Shown here one piece after another: positions 1-8,608 of a DNA stretch of 9,347 bases. Position 1 is the stretch's first letter. The number at the start of each line of letters is the position of its first letter. Source of the DNA: Anaerolineales bacterium UBA3940 (GTDB lineage: Bacteria > Chloroflexota > Anaerolineae > Aggregatilineales > UBA3940); NCBI GenBank assembly GCA_002385675.1, contig DGDY01000088.1, positions 1-9,347 of the forward strand. Reading direction: 5' to 3'. The translations under genes were made by a program, and so were the position numbers. A model generated the notes under the pieces. The model did not search any database. It had not been told where the DNA came from and saw only the letters and a list, made by a program, of their open reading frames with translations.

Positions 1-19
1 AGATGTGTATAAGAGACAG
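1..19. other. Tn5/Nextera mosaic-end adapter remnant (not genomic)
   Basis: Bases 1-19 read AGATGTGTATAAGAGACAG, which is exactly the 19-bp transposase mosaic end used in tagmentation libraries. It sits at the extreme edge of the window, as expected for untrimmed adapter at a contig end. The minus-strand reading frame of the neighbouring gene happens to stay open through it, so the last few residues translated here (after Asp724 of that gene) are artefactual. Confidence 0.96.
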
Positions 20-2193
20 GGGTCGATCTGCCCGGCGGGCCACTCGCGGTTGAGATTCATCTCGTTCCAGATTTCAATCGCGTCGGGGCCGTAGCTCGCC
101 ACCTGCCGCAGATACTCGACGTAGCTGTTGTAGTCGATGCTCGTCGGGTAGAGCGGGCCGGGGATGCTCAGCAGCACCTTGAAGCCGTGAGCGCGCGCCT
201 GCCCGATGTAAGCCGCCGCGCCTGCCGGGTCCGCACCCGGCGACCACTTGATCTGGAACTTGACCCAGGTCATGCCCGCCTGGCGCATCTCGTTCGGGTG
301 GTAGATGCCGCCCGACACCTGCCCGCCAAGCTCGAAGCCGCCGCCCACACCCGCAGGGGCAACCGGGGGCGGAGGCGTGCTGGCGGGGGTCGGCGAGGCG
401 TCGTCGTCCGGGTCAGGCGTGACAGACGGCGTCGGGTTATCAGACGGCGTCCGCGTCGGCGTGGGGGTTGGCGCGTCTGTCGGCTCTGCGCCTGCGACCA
501 CCTGCACGCCCAGCTCGCCGCGCTCGCTCGTCTGGCTGCCGTCACTCAGCGCCGCTGCGATGGCATACGCACCCGGTTCGCCCGGCACATCCCACACGAA
601 CTGTAGCAGCGAGAGGTCGCCCTGCTCCCGGCTCAGTTCCGCGCCGGAGCCATCCCGCACCTGCCACACCAGCTCCAGCGGCTGCGGGTCGCCAAGCGGC
701 TGCTCGCTGAGCAGCGCCGTCAGGCCGTTCGCAAGCTCCGCCGGGGCGTCGGGATGGGCCAGGCCATGCACCGCCACCGCCGACAGGGCGTACTTGCGCG
801 CAAGCTGGAGGCGCGTCTGCAGGCTCGCCGCCGAACTGAAGTAAACGTGATGCAGCGTCTGCGCCTCATCGCGGTAGGTCAGGTAGTTCATCTTGAGCGC
901 CTCGTCGTAGCCGAGCGACTCCGCGCTACCGTCCAGCCGCAGAGGCAGGATACCCGCCGCCGGGACAGACGAACCATCCGGCCCAAGGTAGCCCTCCACC
1001 GCCGACACACCGCCCAGCGGCCCGGCGGCCTCCTCAAAGCTCACGAGGTGGCTGCCTTCAGGCGATACGTCCACATGCAGCGCGCTGACGAGCAGGCCCA
1101 GCTTGCGCCGCTCGATCTGCCCCACCAGCGTGGCCAGCATCTGGTCGACCGCGTTGCCCTCCAGGTACGCGCCGGGGTCGTCCGCCGGGCGAATCCACAC
1201 ACGGTCGGCATACTGGCCCAGAGCGGGCAGGTCCAGCCCGGCGAGGTCGGAGGTGCGGAGGATGACGTTAAGCTGCTTGCCGCCCGCATGAAGCTGCTCG
1301 GCGAGGGCGGCGACGAACCCGGTATAGCCCTCCGCCGGGGCAAAGTCGAGCGTCAGGCCGTTGTAAGGCCCTGCCGCCTCGATCAACTGGCCGACGAGCG
1401 GCGCCTGTGTGTCGGTATACGCGCTGAAGCCGCCCGCGCGGTTCTCGACGATGGGCAGGACGGCGCTCGCGCTCGCCTCCGCCGCCGCACCGCCGAGATT
1501 GCCCGCCTCGTCCACGGCAAGCCCTTCGGGCAGCGCGACGCTGTAGGTCACCCCGCTCAGGTCGGGCCCGCCCGACGTGACGACCATGCCGAGCGCCGGG
1601 GTTGCAGCCGGGGCGTGGAAGGCCATCACGTGCGTGGACGCGCCCTGCGGCGTGAAGATCACGACCTGCCGCGCGGTGTCGATCTGGCTCGGTACAAACA
1701 GCCACGCGCCCGCCGACGCGTCCCAGCGGTACAGGTCAAGCTGCTCCAGCGGCTCCGCGCCGTTCGGAATGGCCATCTCGGCGATCAGGGCCGCCTCGCC
1801 CCGCACGTCGATGCTATAGATCGGGCTGAGAGCGGTGTAGCCGGTGGGCAGCGCAGCGTAGGCGTTAACCCAATCCCGACCTGCCGACCCGTTGAGGAAG
1901 GCCTCCCGCGGGACGGTATTCACCGATACCTCGGCCCGCCCGCTGCCATCCGCCAGCGCCACGACGAGACCGTCGGAGTGGAAAAGGGAGGGATTGCCGT
2001 CGTTCAGCGTGGCAGAGACGCTGCCGGCGCCGCCGCGCCCGGTGGCAATGCCCGGCGCGACGAACAGCACAATCACCGCAACGACGGCGACCGCCACGAC
2101 ACCCACCACCGCCCAGGCCCACACAGGGAGCCCGCGCTTCGGGGGGGTGGCATCAGCCTGTTGAAACTCGTGGATGTGTAACTCGTCTGTCAT
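20..2193 (-). CDS. Membrane-anchored protein with degenerate GH18-like module and second glycosidase-like module (3' end missing)
   Basis: An open frame runs from ATG at 2193 without a stop into the adapter, giving 724 genuine residues; the C-terminus is missing. Residues 1-20 are a short polar cytoplasmic tail. Residues 22-45 (PVWAWAVVGVVAVAVVAVIV) form one membrane anchor, so the rest should be extracytoplasmic. Roughly residues 190-510 resemble the GH18/YaaH-type barrel: 'YNGLTLDF' (277-284) sits where GH18 has its DxxDxDxE strand, followed by 'FVAALAEQLHAGGKQLNVIL', and 'YLTYRDEAQTLHHVYF' with 'YALSAVAVHGL' match the end of such barrels. Only Asp283 of the catalytic signature remains; the Glu position is Ala285, so this module is probably non-catalytic. 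A Pro/Thr-rich linker spans about 568-618. After it begins a second (beta/alpha)8-like domain ending in 'IEIWNEMN', with Asn710-Glu711 matching the acid/base motif of clan GH-A enzymes. The start has an AGGTGAT ribosome site 11 bases upstream. A role in glycan or cell-wall binding or hydrolysis is inferred; the substrate is unknown. Confidence 0.8.
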
Positions 2194-2219
2194 TTCGCTG
2201 CGATCACCTGGTTTCTTAG

Positions 2220-2285
2220 CTAAAAAGGCGGCTGTCGAACCGCCGCCCACCGCTTCTGCTCGCGTTCAGGTCCGTTAATGTACAT
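2220..2285 (-). other. Possible 21-codon leader ORF overlapping the hairpin
   Basis: On the minus strand, ATG at 2285 opens a 21-residue frame (MYINGPEREQKRWAAVRQPP plus F) that ends at TAG 2222-2220, immediately after the hairpin's T-run. It overlaps the terminator-like stem completely, as leader peptides in attenuators do. No convincing ribosome binding site precedes it, and there is no run of one regulatory codon, so it may be chance. Confidence 0.15.
2222..2247 (-). terminator. Terminator-like hairpin in the leader of the glycosidase-like gene
   Basis: Read on the minus strand, GGCGGC (2247-2242) pairs with GCCGCC (2232-2227) around a 9-base loop and is followed directly by TTTTT (2226-2222). 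This is a compact intrinsic-terminator shape. It lies between the candidate promoter at 2295-2323 and the start codon at 2193, so it may act as an attenuator rather than as the end of an upstream gene, of which there is none on this strand nearby. Confidence 0.5.
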
Positions 2286-2294
2286 CAGCGTCGC

Positions 2295-2323
2295 ATTCTA
2301 TCCTGAAGAAGAAGAGCACGCAA
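2295..2323 (-). promoter_or_regulatory. Candidate sigma-70-type promoter for the glycosidase-like gene
   Basis: On the minus strand, TTGCGT (2323-2318) and TAGAAT (2300-2295) are separated by 17 bases, the consensus spacing. Transcription would start near 2288 and give a leader of about 95 bases that contains the terminator-like hairpin before the ATG at 2193. Confidence 0.5.
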
Positions 2324-2381
2324 TTGGATAGTGGGCTCAGGCAGCGAAAGGACATCTTAACCGCTCTATTTGCCCCGCCTG

Positions 2382-2410
2382 TTGCTCAAATCAACCGCGC
2401 ACGATAATAT
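2382..2410 (+). promoter_or_regulatory. Candidate promoter for the sulfurtransferase-SufE operon
   Basis: TTGCTC (2382-2387) and TAATAT (2405-2410) are spaced by 17 bases on the plus strand. A transcript would begin near 2417, downstream of the longest possible start codon at 2370 and upstream of the ATG at 2478, which supports the shorter protein. It is divergent from the promoter at 2295-2323 within the same intergenic region. Confidence 0.5.
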
Positions 2411-2477
2411 ACCAGATGAATACGATAAAAATTCCCCTTTCTCTACCCCTTCGCCAGAGTTGATGAGGAGTAACGTG

Positions 2478-3361
<884 letters not shown>

Positions 3362-3365
<4 letters not shown>

Positions 3366-3820
3366 CAGAACGGAACGACATCCCTGAGCCGCTGGCCGAA
3401 GTGCTGGAGGACTTCGAGTGGATTACTGACCGCCGTGAGCGAACCGAGATGCTGATCCATTACGCGGATCAGTTCAAGCCGGTGCCGCCCTCTATCGCCA
3501 CACCGCCCTACCCGGAGGAGAACCGCGTCCCGTCGTGCGAGTCCGAGGCGTACGTCTGGGCGGAGCGGCAGGACGACGGCACGATGAAGTTCTACTTCGC
3601 GGTTGCCAACCCGCAGGGTATCTCGGCAATGTCGCTGGCGGCCATCCTCGACCTGACGCTCTCCGGGCAGCCGCCGGAGAAGATCGCCAACATCGAGCCG
3701 GACATCGTGTTCAAGCTGTTCGGCAACGAGATATCGATGGGCAAGGGCCAGGGGCTAACGAGCATGGTCGGCATGGTCAAGGCCTTTGCCAAAGAGCAGT
3801 TAAACGGGGGGCGGGAGTAG
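3362..3820 (+). CDS. sufE: SufE-family cysteine desulfuration / sulfur acceptor protein
   Basis: This 152-residue protein belongs to the SufE/CsdE family, which accepts persulfide sulfur on a conserved cysteine and passes it towards Fe-S cluster assembly. The N-terminal helices '[20 protein letters not shown]' and the central '[14 protein letters not shown]' match the family. Cys59 corresponds to the active cysteine in the usual V-x-G-C-x-S-x-V-W motif, here with Pro-Ser instead of Gly before Cys. '[20 protein letters not shown]' and '[18 protein letters not shown]' complete the fold, and the length is normal. The start ATG shares the ATGA overlap with the sulfurtransferase stop, so translation is probably coupled. 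No SufS desulfurase is visible here, so the upstream rhodanese is an attractive but unproven sulfur donor or partner. Confidence 0.9.
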
Positions 3821-3825
3821 TTCTC

Positions 3826-3871
3826 CCCTTACCCTGCACCCGCAGCAGGCGGGTCGCAGGGTGAGGGTTTT
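3826..3871 (+). terminator. Strong intrinsic terminator after sufE
   Basis: CCCTTACCCTGC (3826-3837) pairs with GCAGGGTGAGGG (3856-3867), with one T-G wobble. An inner ACCCGC/GCGGGT stem (3838-3843 with 3849-3854) encloses an AGCAG loop, with one bulged C at 3855. TTTT follows at 3868-3871. It begins 6 bases after the sufE stop. Confidence 0.88.
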
Positions 3872-3885
3872 CAGCTCTTAACACA

Positions 3886-3916
3886 AAAGGCGCGCCGCTG
3901 TGCAGGGCGCGCCTTT
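3886..3916. terminator. Bidirectional intrinsic terminator between sufE and cysC
   Basis: AAAGGCGCGCC (3886-3896) and GGCGCGCCTTT (3906-3916) form an 11-bp perfect stem around a 9-base loop. Plus-strand readout ends in TTTGTTATT; minus-strand readout ends in TTTTGTGTT. It lies 25 bases beyond the cysC stop and most likely ends cysC transcription, while backing up the sufE terminator. Confidence 0.85.
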
Positions 3917-3940
3917 GTTATTCCATCAGGTCTGATGGAG

Positions 3941-4498
3941 CTAGTCCACCTTCTCGGCAACCGGGATGTAGCCGTGCTGCTCCAGATAGCTGATAAGCTT
4001 CTGCGCGCTTTCCTCGGGCGTCTCCTCATGCGTGTTGAGGACGATCTCGGGGTTGAGGGGCGGCTCGTACGGGTCGGATACACCGGTAAAGTTGGGGATC
4101 TCCCCGGCGAACGCCTTGGCGTACAGGCCCTTCACATCGCGCTCGGCGCACACCTCAAGCGGGGCGTTGACGAACACCTCGATGAAGTTGGTCGTCTCGG
4201 AGCGAACCCGGTCGCGCACCGCCCGGTACGGCGAGATGAAGCTCGCAATCACGCCGACGCCGTTCCGCGAGAGCAGCTTGGCGACGAACGTGACGCGCTC
4301 GATGTTCTTTTCACGGTCTTCCTTCGAGAAGCCGAGGTCGCGCGTCAGCGACTGGCGCACCACGTCGCCATCCAGCCGCTCGATCTTCAACCCGCGTGAT
4401 TTCAGTTCCGCTTCAACAATTTTGGCGATGGTCGTCTTTCCCGCCCCGGAGAGACCGGTCATCCAGAGCGTGAAACCCTTTTGCTGGTCGCTGGTCAC
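3941..4498 (-). CDS. cysC: Adenylyl-sulfate (APS) kinase
   Basis: CysC phosphorylates adenosine 5'-phosphosulfate with ATP to give PAPS, the activated sulfate used for reduction or sulfonation, in the cytoplasm. The 185-residue protein has the whole family pattern: P-loop GLSGAGKTT at 15-23, LDGD at 42-45, GFSKEDREKNIERV at 56-69, FISPYR at 87-92 with Ser89 at the conserved serine position, and KGLYAKA with the substrate-side loop 'PNFTGVSDPYEPPLNPEI'. Length is normal for a stand-alone kinase with no sulfurylase domain attached. The start is GTG at 4498, preceded by AGAGG at 4510-4506 with a 7-base spacer. It is divergent from the SLC13 permease and convergent with sufE. No ATP sulfurylase or APS/PAPS reductase lies in this window, so the APS supply must be encoded elsewhere. 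Confidence 0.95.
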   Translation of the reverse strand: MTSDQQKGFTLWMTGLSGAGKTTIAKIVEAELKSRGLKIERLDGDVVRQSLTRDLGFSKEDREKNIERVTFVAKLLSRNGVGVIASFISPYRAVRDRVRSETTNFIEVFVNAPLEVCAERDVKGLYAKAFAGEIPNFTGVSDPYEPPLNPEIVLNTHEETPEESAQKLISYLEQHGYIPVAEKVD

Positions 4499-4535
4499 AA
4501 GTCCACCTCTCGGTCTGTAGTAAATCCAGCCGCAG

Positions 4536-4544
4536 AGTATAGCA
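4536..4544 (-). promoter_or_regulatory. Candidate extended -10 promoter for cysC
   Basis: The minus strand reads TGCTATACT here, an extended -10 element (TGnTATACT) whose -35 region is poor. It would start transcription about 30 bases before the GTG start of cysC. A second, perfect TATAAT on the same strand lies at 4598-4593, also without a good -35 box, and could be an alternative start. Confidence 0.4.
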
Positions 4545-4636
4545 TGAGGCTTGCGGCAGGGCGAGAACGGGGATACGCGGTAAGCTCAGCTTATTATATT
4601 CGGCTTTCCGCCAGTTTCCCGGTACCAGCGGACGGT

Positions 4637-4664
4637 TTGGTTGCAGTTCTGGGTTTGGTAGACT
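4637..4664 (+). promoter_or_regulatory. Weak candidate promoter for the SLC13 permease
   Basis: TTGGTT (4637-4642) and TAGACT (4659-4664) are 16 bases apart on the plus strand. An overlapping alternative is TTGGTA (4655-4660), then 17 bases, then TAGCAT (4678-4683). Both are only fair matches; the permease must be transcribed from somewhere in this 247-base divergent region. Confidence 0.25.
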
Positions 4665-4745
4665 GGCAGGAAGCGGGTAGCATATACGGCGTGTTGTTGG
4701 TAAACCGCTGCAACGGGTAAAGCTGGTCAATTTGGACAAGTAGAC

Positions 4746-6617
4746 ATGACGTTTGATATGTGGCTGACGCTCGGCATTCTGGCCGCCGCGCTCGTCCTCT
4801 TCGTCACCGAATGGGTGCGCATGGACATCGTCGCTCTGGGCGTCGTCATCACGCTGATGCTCACCGGGCTGCTCACTGTCGATGAGGCGCTGGCAGGCTT
4901 CTCCAATAACGCTGTCATCACAATTGTGGCGCTGTTCATCGTCGGCGGGGCGATTGTGCAGACCGGCCTCGCCCGCGTGCTCGGCGGGCAGATTCTGCGG
5001 ATTGCGGGCAACAGCCAGGCACGGCTCACAATCGTCATCATGCTCGCCGCCGCTCTGCTCTCCGGCTTCATGAGCAACACCGGCGTGGTCGCGGTGCTGC
5101 TGCCTGCCGTCGTCAGCCTCGCCAACGAAGCGAAGATCCCGCCCTCCAAGCTGCTGCTCCCGCTGGCCTATGGCTCACTGCTCGGCGGCGTCGCTACGAT
5201 TATCGGTACCCCGCCCAACATCATTGTCACCGACATCATGCGCGACGCCGGGTTCCAGCCGTTCGGTTTTTTCAGCTTCCTGCCGGTAGGTGTGGTGTTC
5301 ACTGCCATCGGCATTACGTACATGCTCGTCGCCGGGCGCAGGCTGCTGCCCGCCCACCAGCCCCACCGCGAGGTACAGCGCGTGGACTCGCCGCAGGAAC
5401 TGCTCGACCTCTATCGCCTGCCGGACAACCTCTACCGGCTGCGCGTCCGGCAGAAGTCGCCGATGGTCGGGCAGACGGTCGTCGAGTCCGGGCTTGGCGC
5501 GCGGTTCAACATCAGCGCGCTGGAAGTCCTGCGCCGGGCGCCCGCGCAGACCGTCGCCCGTGTCGGCGACCAGCGTCTGGTGCTCGAATCAGACAGTCAG
5601 GAACGCATCTACGCCGTCGCCGACGTCATCCTTCAGCCTGACGACATACTCATTGTGCAGGGCGACGGGCGCGACGTGCAGCACGCCGCAGCGTCGCTCA
5701 ATCTTGCTATCCAGCCGGCAGCGGCGGATGACCACGAGTCGCTGATCGCCGAGGAGGTGGGCATTGCGGAAGTCATCCTGCCGCCGCGATCATCGGTCAT
5801 CGGCAAAACGCTGGCCGAACTGAAGTTCGGCTCCGTCTACAACCTGACGGTGCTCGACATCCGTCGCGCCGGTGAGGACGGGCGTCTGAGCCTGAAGGAC
5901 ACGCGGCTCGCGTTTGGCGATACGCTGCTCGTGCTGGGTGAGTGGAAAAATATCATGGAGCTTAAGGAGCGCCGCCGCGACTTTATCGTGATGGGCGAGC
6001 CGGAGGCGCTTGCCGGGCTGCCCGCGCGCAAGAAGGCCCCGGTGGTGCTGGTCGTGCTCCTGATGATGGTTGTGTTGATGGTCACCGGGCTGGTTCCGCT
6101 TGCCACCGCCAGCCTCCTCGCCGCCCTGCTGATCGTGCTAACCGGCTGCCTGTCGATGGACGAAGCCTACGAGTCCATTGACTGGAAAAGCATCGTGCTC
6201 ATCGCCGGGATGCTACCGCTCGCGACCGCGCTGGAGAAGGTCGGGCTTGTCAACTTGATCGCCGAGAGCATGACCAATATGCTGGGGGACCAGGGCCCCC
6301 TGTTGATCATGGCAGGGTTTTACCTGCTGACTGCGGTCTTTACGCAGGTGCTTTCGAATACGGCCACAGCAGTGCTCGTCGGGCCGATCGCGCTGGCAAC
6401 AGCCGCCCGGCTGGGCTTGCAGCCGCACGCCTTTGTAATGGCCGTGGCTGTCGCCGCCTCGATGGCGCTCGCCTCGCCGATGTCAACGCCGGGCAACACG
6501 CTGGTGATGAGCGCAGGCAATTACAGCTTCAGCGATTACGTCAAGAATGGCGTGCCGTTGATCCTGCTCTGTATGGTGGCGGCGCTGTTGGTGCTGCCGC
6601 TGCTTTTCCCGATGTAG
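4746..6617 (+). CDS. SLC13/DASS-family anion permease with two RCK_C (TrkA-C) domains
   Basis: This 623-residue inner-membrane transporter belongs to the divalent-anion:sodium symporter group. It has an N-terminal hydrophobic half (about 4-200), a soluble insert (about 205-425) and a C-terminal hydrophobic half (about 432-621), roughly eleven membrane segments in all. The two pseudo-symmetric halves each carry a Ser-Asn-Thr signature that binds sodium and substrate in this family: SNT at 110-112 ('FMSNTGVVAVLLP') and at 537-539 ('LSNTATAVLVGPIA'). A conserved 'GTPPNIIV' follows the first and 'MSTPGNTLVM' follows the second. The insert contains two RCK_C/TrkA-C-like repeats, about 229-325 and 336-420, each with the 'G.tl.el.....ynl.vl.i.R......l.d.rl..GD.Llv.G' pattern. 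GGA at 4734-4736 is a modest ribosome site. Algal SLT-type sulfate transporters share this architecture, and cysC lies divergently next door, so sulfate is a reasonable but unproven substrate; dicarboxylates or other oxyanions remain possible. Confidence 0.88.
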   Translation: MTFDMWLTLGILAAALVLFVTEWVRMDIVALGVVITLMLTGLLTVDEALAGFSNNAVITIVALFIVGGAIVQTGLARVLGGQILRIAGNSQARLTIVIMLAAALLSGFMSNTGVVAVLLPAVVSLANEAKIPPSKLLLPLAYGSLLGGVATIIGTPPNIIVTDIMRDAGFQPFGFFSFLPVGVVFTAIGITYMLVAGRRLLPAHQPHREVQRVDSPQELLDLYRLPDNLYRLRVRQKSPMVGQTVVESGLGARFNISALEVLRRAPAQTVARVGDQRLVLESDSQERIYAVADVILQPDDILIVQGDGRDVQHAAASLNLAIQPAAADDHESLIAEEVGIAEVILPPRSSVIGKTLAELKFGSVYNLTVLDIRRAGEDGRLSLKDTRLAFGDTLLVLGEWKNIMELKERRRDFIVMGEPEALAGLPARKKAPVVLVVLLMMVVLMVTGLVPLATASLLAALLIVLTGCLSMDEAYESIDWKSIVLIAGMLPLATALEKVGLVNLIAESMTNMLGDQGPLLIMAGFYLLTAVFTQVLSNTATAVLVGPIALATAARLGLQPHAFVMAVAVAASMALASPMSTPGNTLVMSAGNYSFSDYVKNGVPLILLCMVAALLVLPLLFPM

Positions 6618-6624
6618 CCGGGTG

Positions 6625-6648
6625 CGCGCCGCCGAAAGTGCAGGCGCG
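6625..6648. other. Hairpin after the permease gene, without T-run
   Basis: CGCGCC (6625-6630) can pair with GGCGCG (6643-6648) across a 12-base loop, starting 7 bases after the permease stop. No U-tract follows in either direction, so this is at best a weak or factor-dependent 3' end. Confidence 0.25.
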
Positions 6649-6739
6649 ATGAGAGCAGGTAGGGAGTATCGTCACCCATAAGAGGGACAGCTTGCAATTC
6701 CCAGGAGGTTGTGGAGTAGTGTAACATCGCGATTATCGC

Positions 6740-6745
6740 TAGAAT
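6740..6745 (+). promoter_or_regulatory. Candidate -10 element for the formate-tetrahydrofolate ligase gene
   Basis: TAGAAT lies 65 bases before the ATG at 6811 and has no good -35 hexamer at the usual distance. Just upstream, GCGAT-T-ATCGC (6729-6739) is a small 5+5 inverted repeat abutting the -10 position, where an operator could sit. Either could be chance. The 193-base gap after the permease fits independent transcription. Confidence 0.25.
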
Positions 6746-6810
6746 AGGGCCTCGGACGCCCAACCAACAAATCTTCACCTCTACCGAATCAATCTCTACA
6801 GGAGAAAAAT

Positions 6811-8586
6811 ATGGCAGTGCCGAACGAAACCGACGTCAAGGTCCCGAGCGACATCGAGATCGCGCAGGCGGCAGACATCCGGCCCATCATCGAGATCGCC
6901 GAGAAACTCGGGCTGAGTGAGGACGACATCGACTTCTACGGCAAGTACAAGGCGAAGATCCACCTCGACGTACTCCAGAAATTCGCCGACCGTCCGCAGG
7001 GCAAGTACATCGACGTGACGGCCATCACCCCCACCCCGCTCGGCGAGGGCAAGTCCACAACGATGGTTGGCCTCACCCAGGCGATGGGCTCCGTGTTGGG
7101 CAAGAACGTCGCCTGCTGCATCCGCCAGCCAAGCATGGGGCCGACCTTCAACATCAAGGGCGGCGCCGCCGGTGGCGGCTATAGCCAGGTCATCCCCATG
7201 GAGGACTTCAACCTCCACCTGACCGGCGACATTCACGCCATCAGCGCCGCGCACAACCTGGTCGCCGCCGCTATCGACACGCGGCTGTTCCATGAGAGCC
7301 GCCAGTCGGATGAGGCGCTCGAGCGCCGCGGCGTGAAGCGGCTGGACATCGACCCCGATACGATCACCTGGAACCGCGTCGTGGACGTGTGCGACCGCTC
7401 GCTGCGCCAGATCCAGGTTGGCCTGAACGATGCCGACCTGAGCGACCAGTTCCCCCGGCGGACGGGCTTCGACATCACCGTTGCCAGCGAGCTGATGGCT
7501 ATCCTGGCGCTCACCACCAGCCTGAAGGACATGCGCGAGCGTATCGGGCGTGTCGTGATCGGCCTCAGCCGGCAGGGCAAGCCGGTGACGCTTGAGGACC
7601 TGGGCGTCGCTGGTGCCGTCACGGTGCTGCTGCGCGATGCCATCATGCCGACCCTCATGCAGACGCTTGAGGGCCAGCCCGCGCTGGTGCATGCCGGCCC
7701 CTTCGCCAACATCGCGCACGGCAACTCGTCCATCATCGCCGACCAGATCGCACTCAAGCTGGCGGACTACGTCATCACGGAGAGCGGCTTCGGTGCGGAC
7801 ATCGGCATGGAGAAGTTCTTCGACATCAAGTGCCGCTACTCCGGCCTGATCCCCAATGCGGTCGTGCTCGTCGCGACGGTCCGCGCGCTCAAGATGCACG
7901 GCGGCGGCCCGAAGGTCACCCCCGGTGCGCCGCTCGCCCGCGAGTACACTGAGGAGAACCTCGAACTGCTGGAGAAGGGCCTGGCGAACCTCGGCGTTCA
8001 CATCCGCAACGCGCTGAAGTTCGGCATCCCGGTCGTCGTCGCGATCAACGGCTTCAAGGAAGACACGCAGGCCGAGTGGGACCTGATCCGCGAGTACTCC
8101 ATCGCTCAGGGCGCGGAGGACGCGGTCGTGACCACGCACTGGGCGCACGGTGGCAAGGGCGCGGCCAAGCTGGCCGAAGCCGTCGTCGCCGCCTGCGAGA
8201 AGCCCAGCAACTTCAAGTTCCTCTACCCGCTGGAGTGGTCGATCAAGCAGAAGATCGAGCACATCGCGAAGGAGATCTACGGCGCGGCTGCCGTCGAGTA
8301 CAGCGAGCTTGCTGAGAAGCAGATTGCCAACTACGAGCGCAACGGCTTCGGCAACCTGCCGATCTGCATGGCGAAGACGCACCTCAGCCTGAGCCATGAC
8401 CCCGATCTCAAGGGTGCGCCGACCGGCTTCACGCTGCCCATCCGTGAGGTTCGCGCCAGCGTTGGCGCCGGCTTCATCTACCCGCTCGTCGGCACGATGA
8501 GCACGATGCCCGGCCTGGCCACGCGCCCGGCATTCATGGACATCGACATCGACACCGAGACGGGTGAGATCAAGGGCCTGTTCTAA
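6811..8586 (+). CDS. fhs: Formate-tetrahydrofolate ligase (10-formyl-THF synthetase)
   Basis: Fhs joins formate to tetrahydrofolate using ATP, giving 10-formyl-THF for purine synthesis, formyl-Met-tRNA and, in some anaerobes, the methyl branch of the Wood-Ljungdahl pathway. The 591-residue protein aligns end to end with the family by eye: N-terminal '[13 protein letters not shown]', the nucleotide-binding [12 protein letters not shown] at 73-84, '[36 protein letters not shown]', '[45 protein letters not shown]', '[15 protein letters not shown]', and a C-terminal '[26 protein letters not shown]'. It is somewhat longer than the usual ~560 residues, partly from an extended N-terminus. AGGAG at 6800-6804 is 6 bases before the ATG, so the start is secure. 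No other folate gene (FolD, MetF) is in the window, so it cannot be tied to acetogenesis from this sequence. Confidence 0.97.
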   Translation: MAVPNETDVKVPSDIEIAQAADIRPIIEIAEKLGLSEDDIDFYGKYKAKIHLDVLQKFADRPQGKYIDVTAITPTPLGEGKSTTMVGLTQAMGSVLGKNVACCIRQPSMGPTFNIKGGAAGGGYSQVIPMEDFNLHLTGDIHAISAAHNLVAAAIDTRLFHESRQSDEALERRGVKRLDIDPDTITWNRVVDVCDRSLRQIQVGLNDADLSDQFPRRTGFDITVASELMAILALTTSLKDMRERIGRVVIGLSRQGKPVTLEDLGVAGAVTVLLRDAIMPTLMQTLEGQPALVHAGPFANIAHGNSSIIADQIALKLADYVITESGFGADIGMEKFFDIKCRYSGLIPNAVVLVATVRALKMHGGGPKVTPGAPLAREYTEENLELLEKGLANLGVHIRNALKFGIPVVVAINGFKEDTQAEWDLIREYSIAQGAEDAVVTTHWAHGGKGAAKLAEAVVAACEKPSNFKFLYPLEWSIKQKIEHIAKEIYGAAAVEYSELAEKQIANYERNGFGNLPICMAKTHLSLSHDPDLKGAPTGFTLPIREVRASVGAGFIYPLVGTMSTMPGLATRPAFMDIDIDTETGEIKGLF

Positions 8587-8608
8587 CCCTCAAGGGAGCA
8601 AGACACAC

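Noticed and set aside
754..2181. 475-codon plus-strand open frame
   Set aside because: It lies antisense to the glycosidase-like gene. Its product is an Arg/Gln/His/Gly-rich string with no recognisable domain, while the minus strand encodes a coherent membrane protein with domain motifs. It is a GC-driven shadow.
2227..2247. tRNA T-arm-like GGTTCGA in the minus-strand hairpin
   Set aside because: No acceptor, D or anticodon arms and no CCA context surround it; the stem plus T5 is explained better as a terminator-like hairpin.
2276..2332. Short plus-strand ORF (17 codons) in the divergent intergenic region
   Set aside because: It has no ribosome binding site, lies across the minus-strand promoter and has no distinguishing features; chance is likely.
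2370..2477. Upstream in-frame start extending the sulfurtransferase by 36 residues
   Set aside because: The extension overlaps the best promoter (2382-2410), has no ribosome binding site and no rhodanese homology, whereas ATG 2478 has GAGGAG at 7 bases.
6703..6709. Perfect Shine-Dalgarno AGGAGGT in the permease-fhs gap
   Set aside because: The nearby GTG and TTG codons run into stops within a few codons, so no small gene follows; it is probably chance.
6796..8397. 533-codon minus-strand open frame
   Set aside because: It is fully antisense to fhs, whose protein is recognisable end to end. The antisense product is rich in Val/Asp/Leu/Ala with no motif, typical of GC-rich antisense frames.
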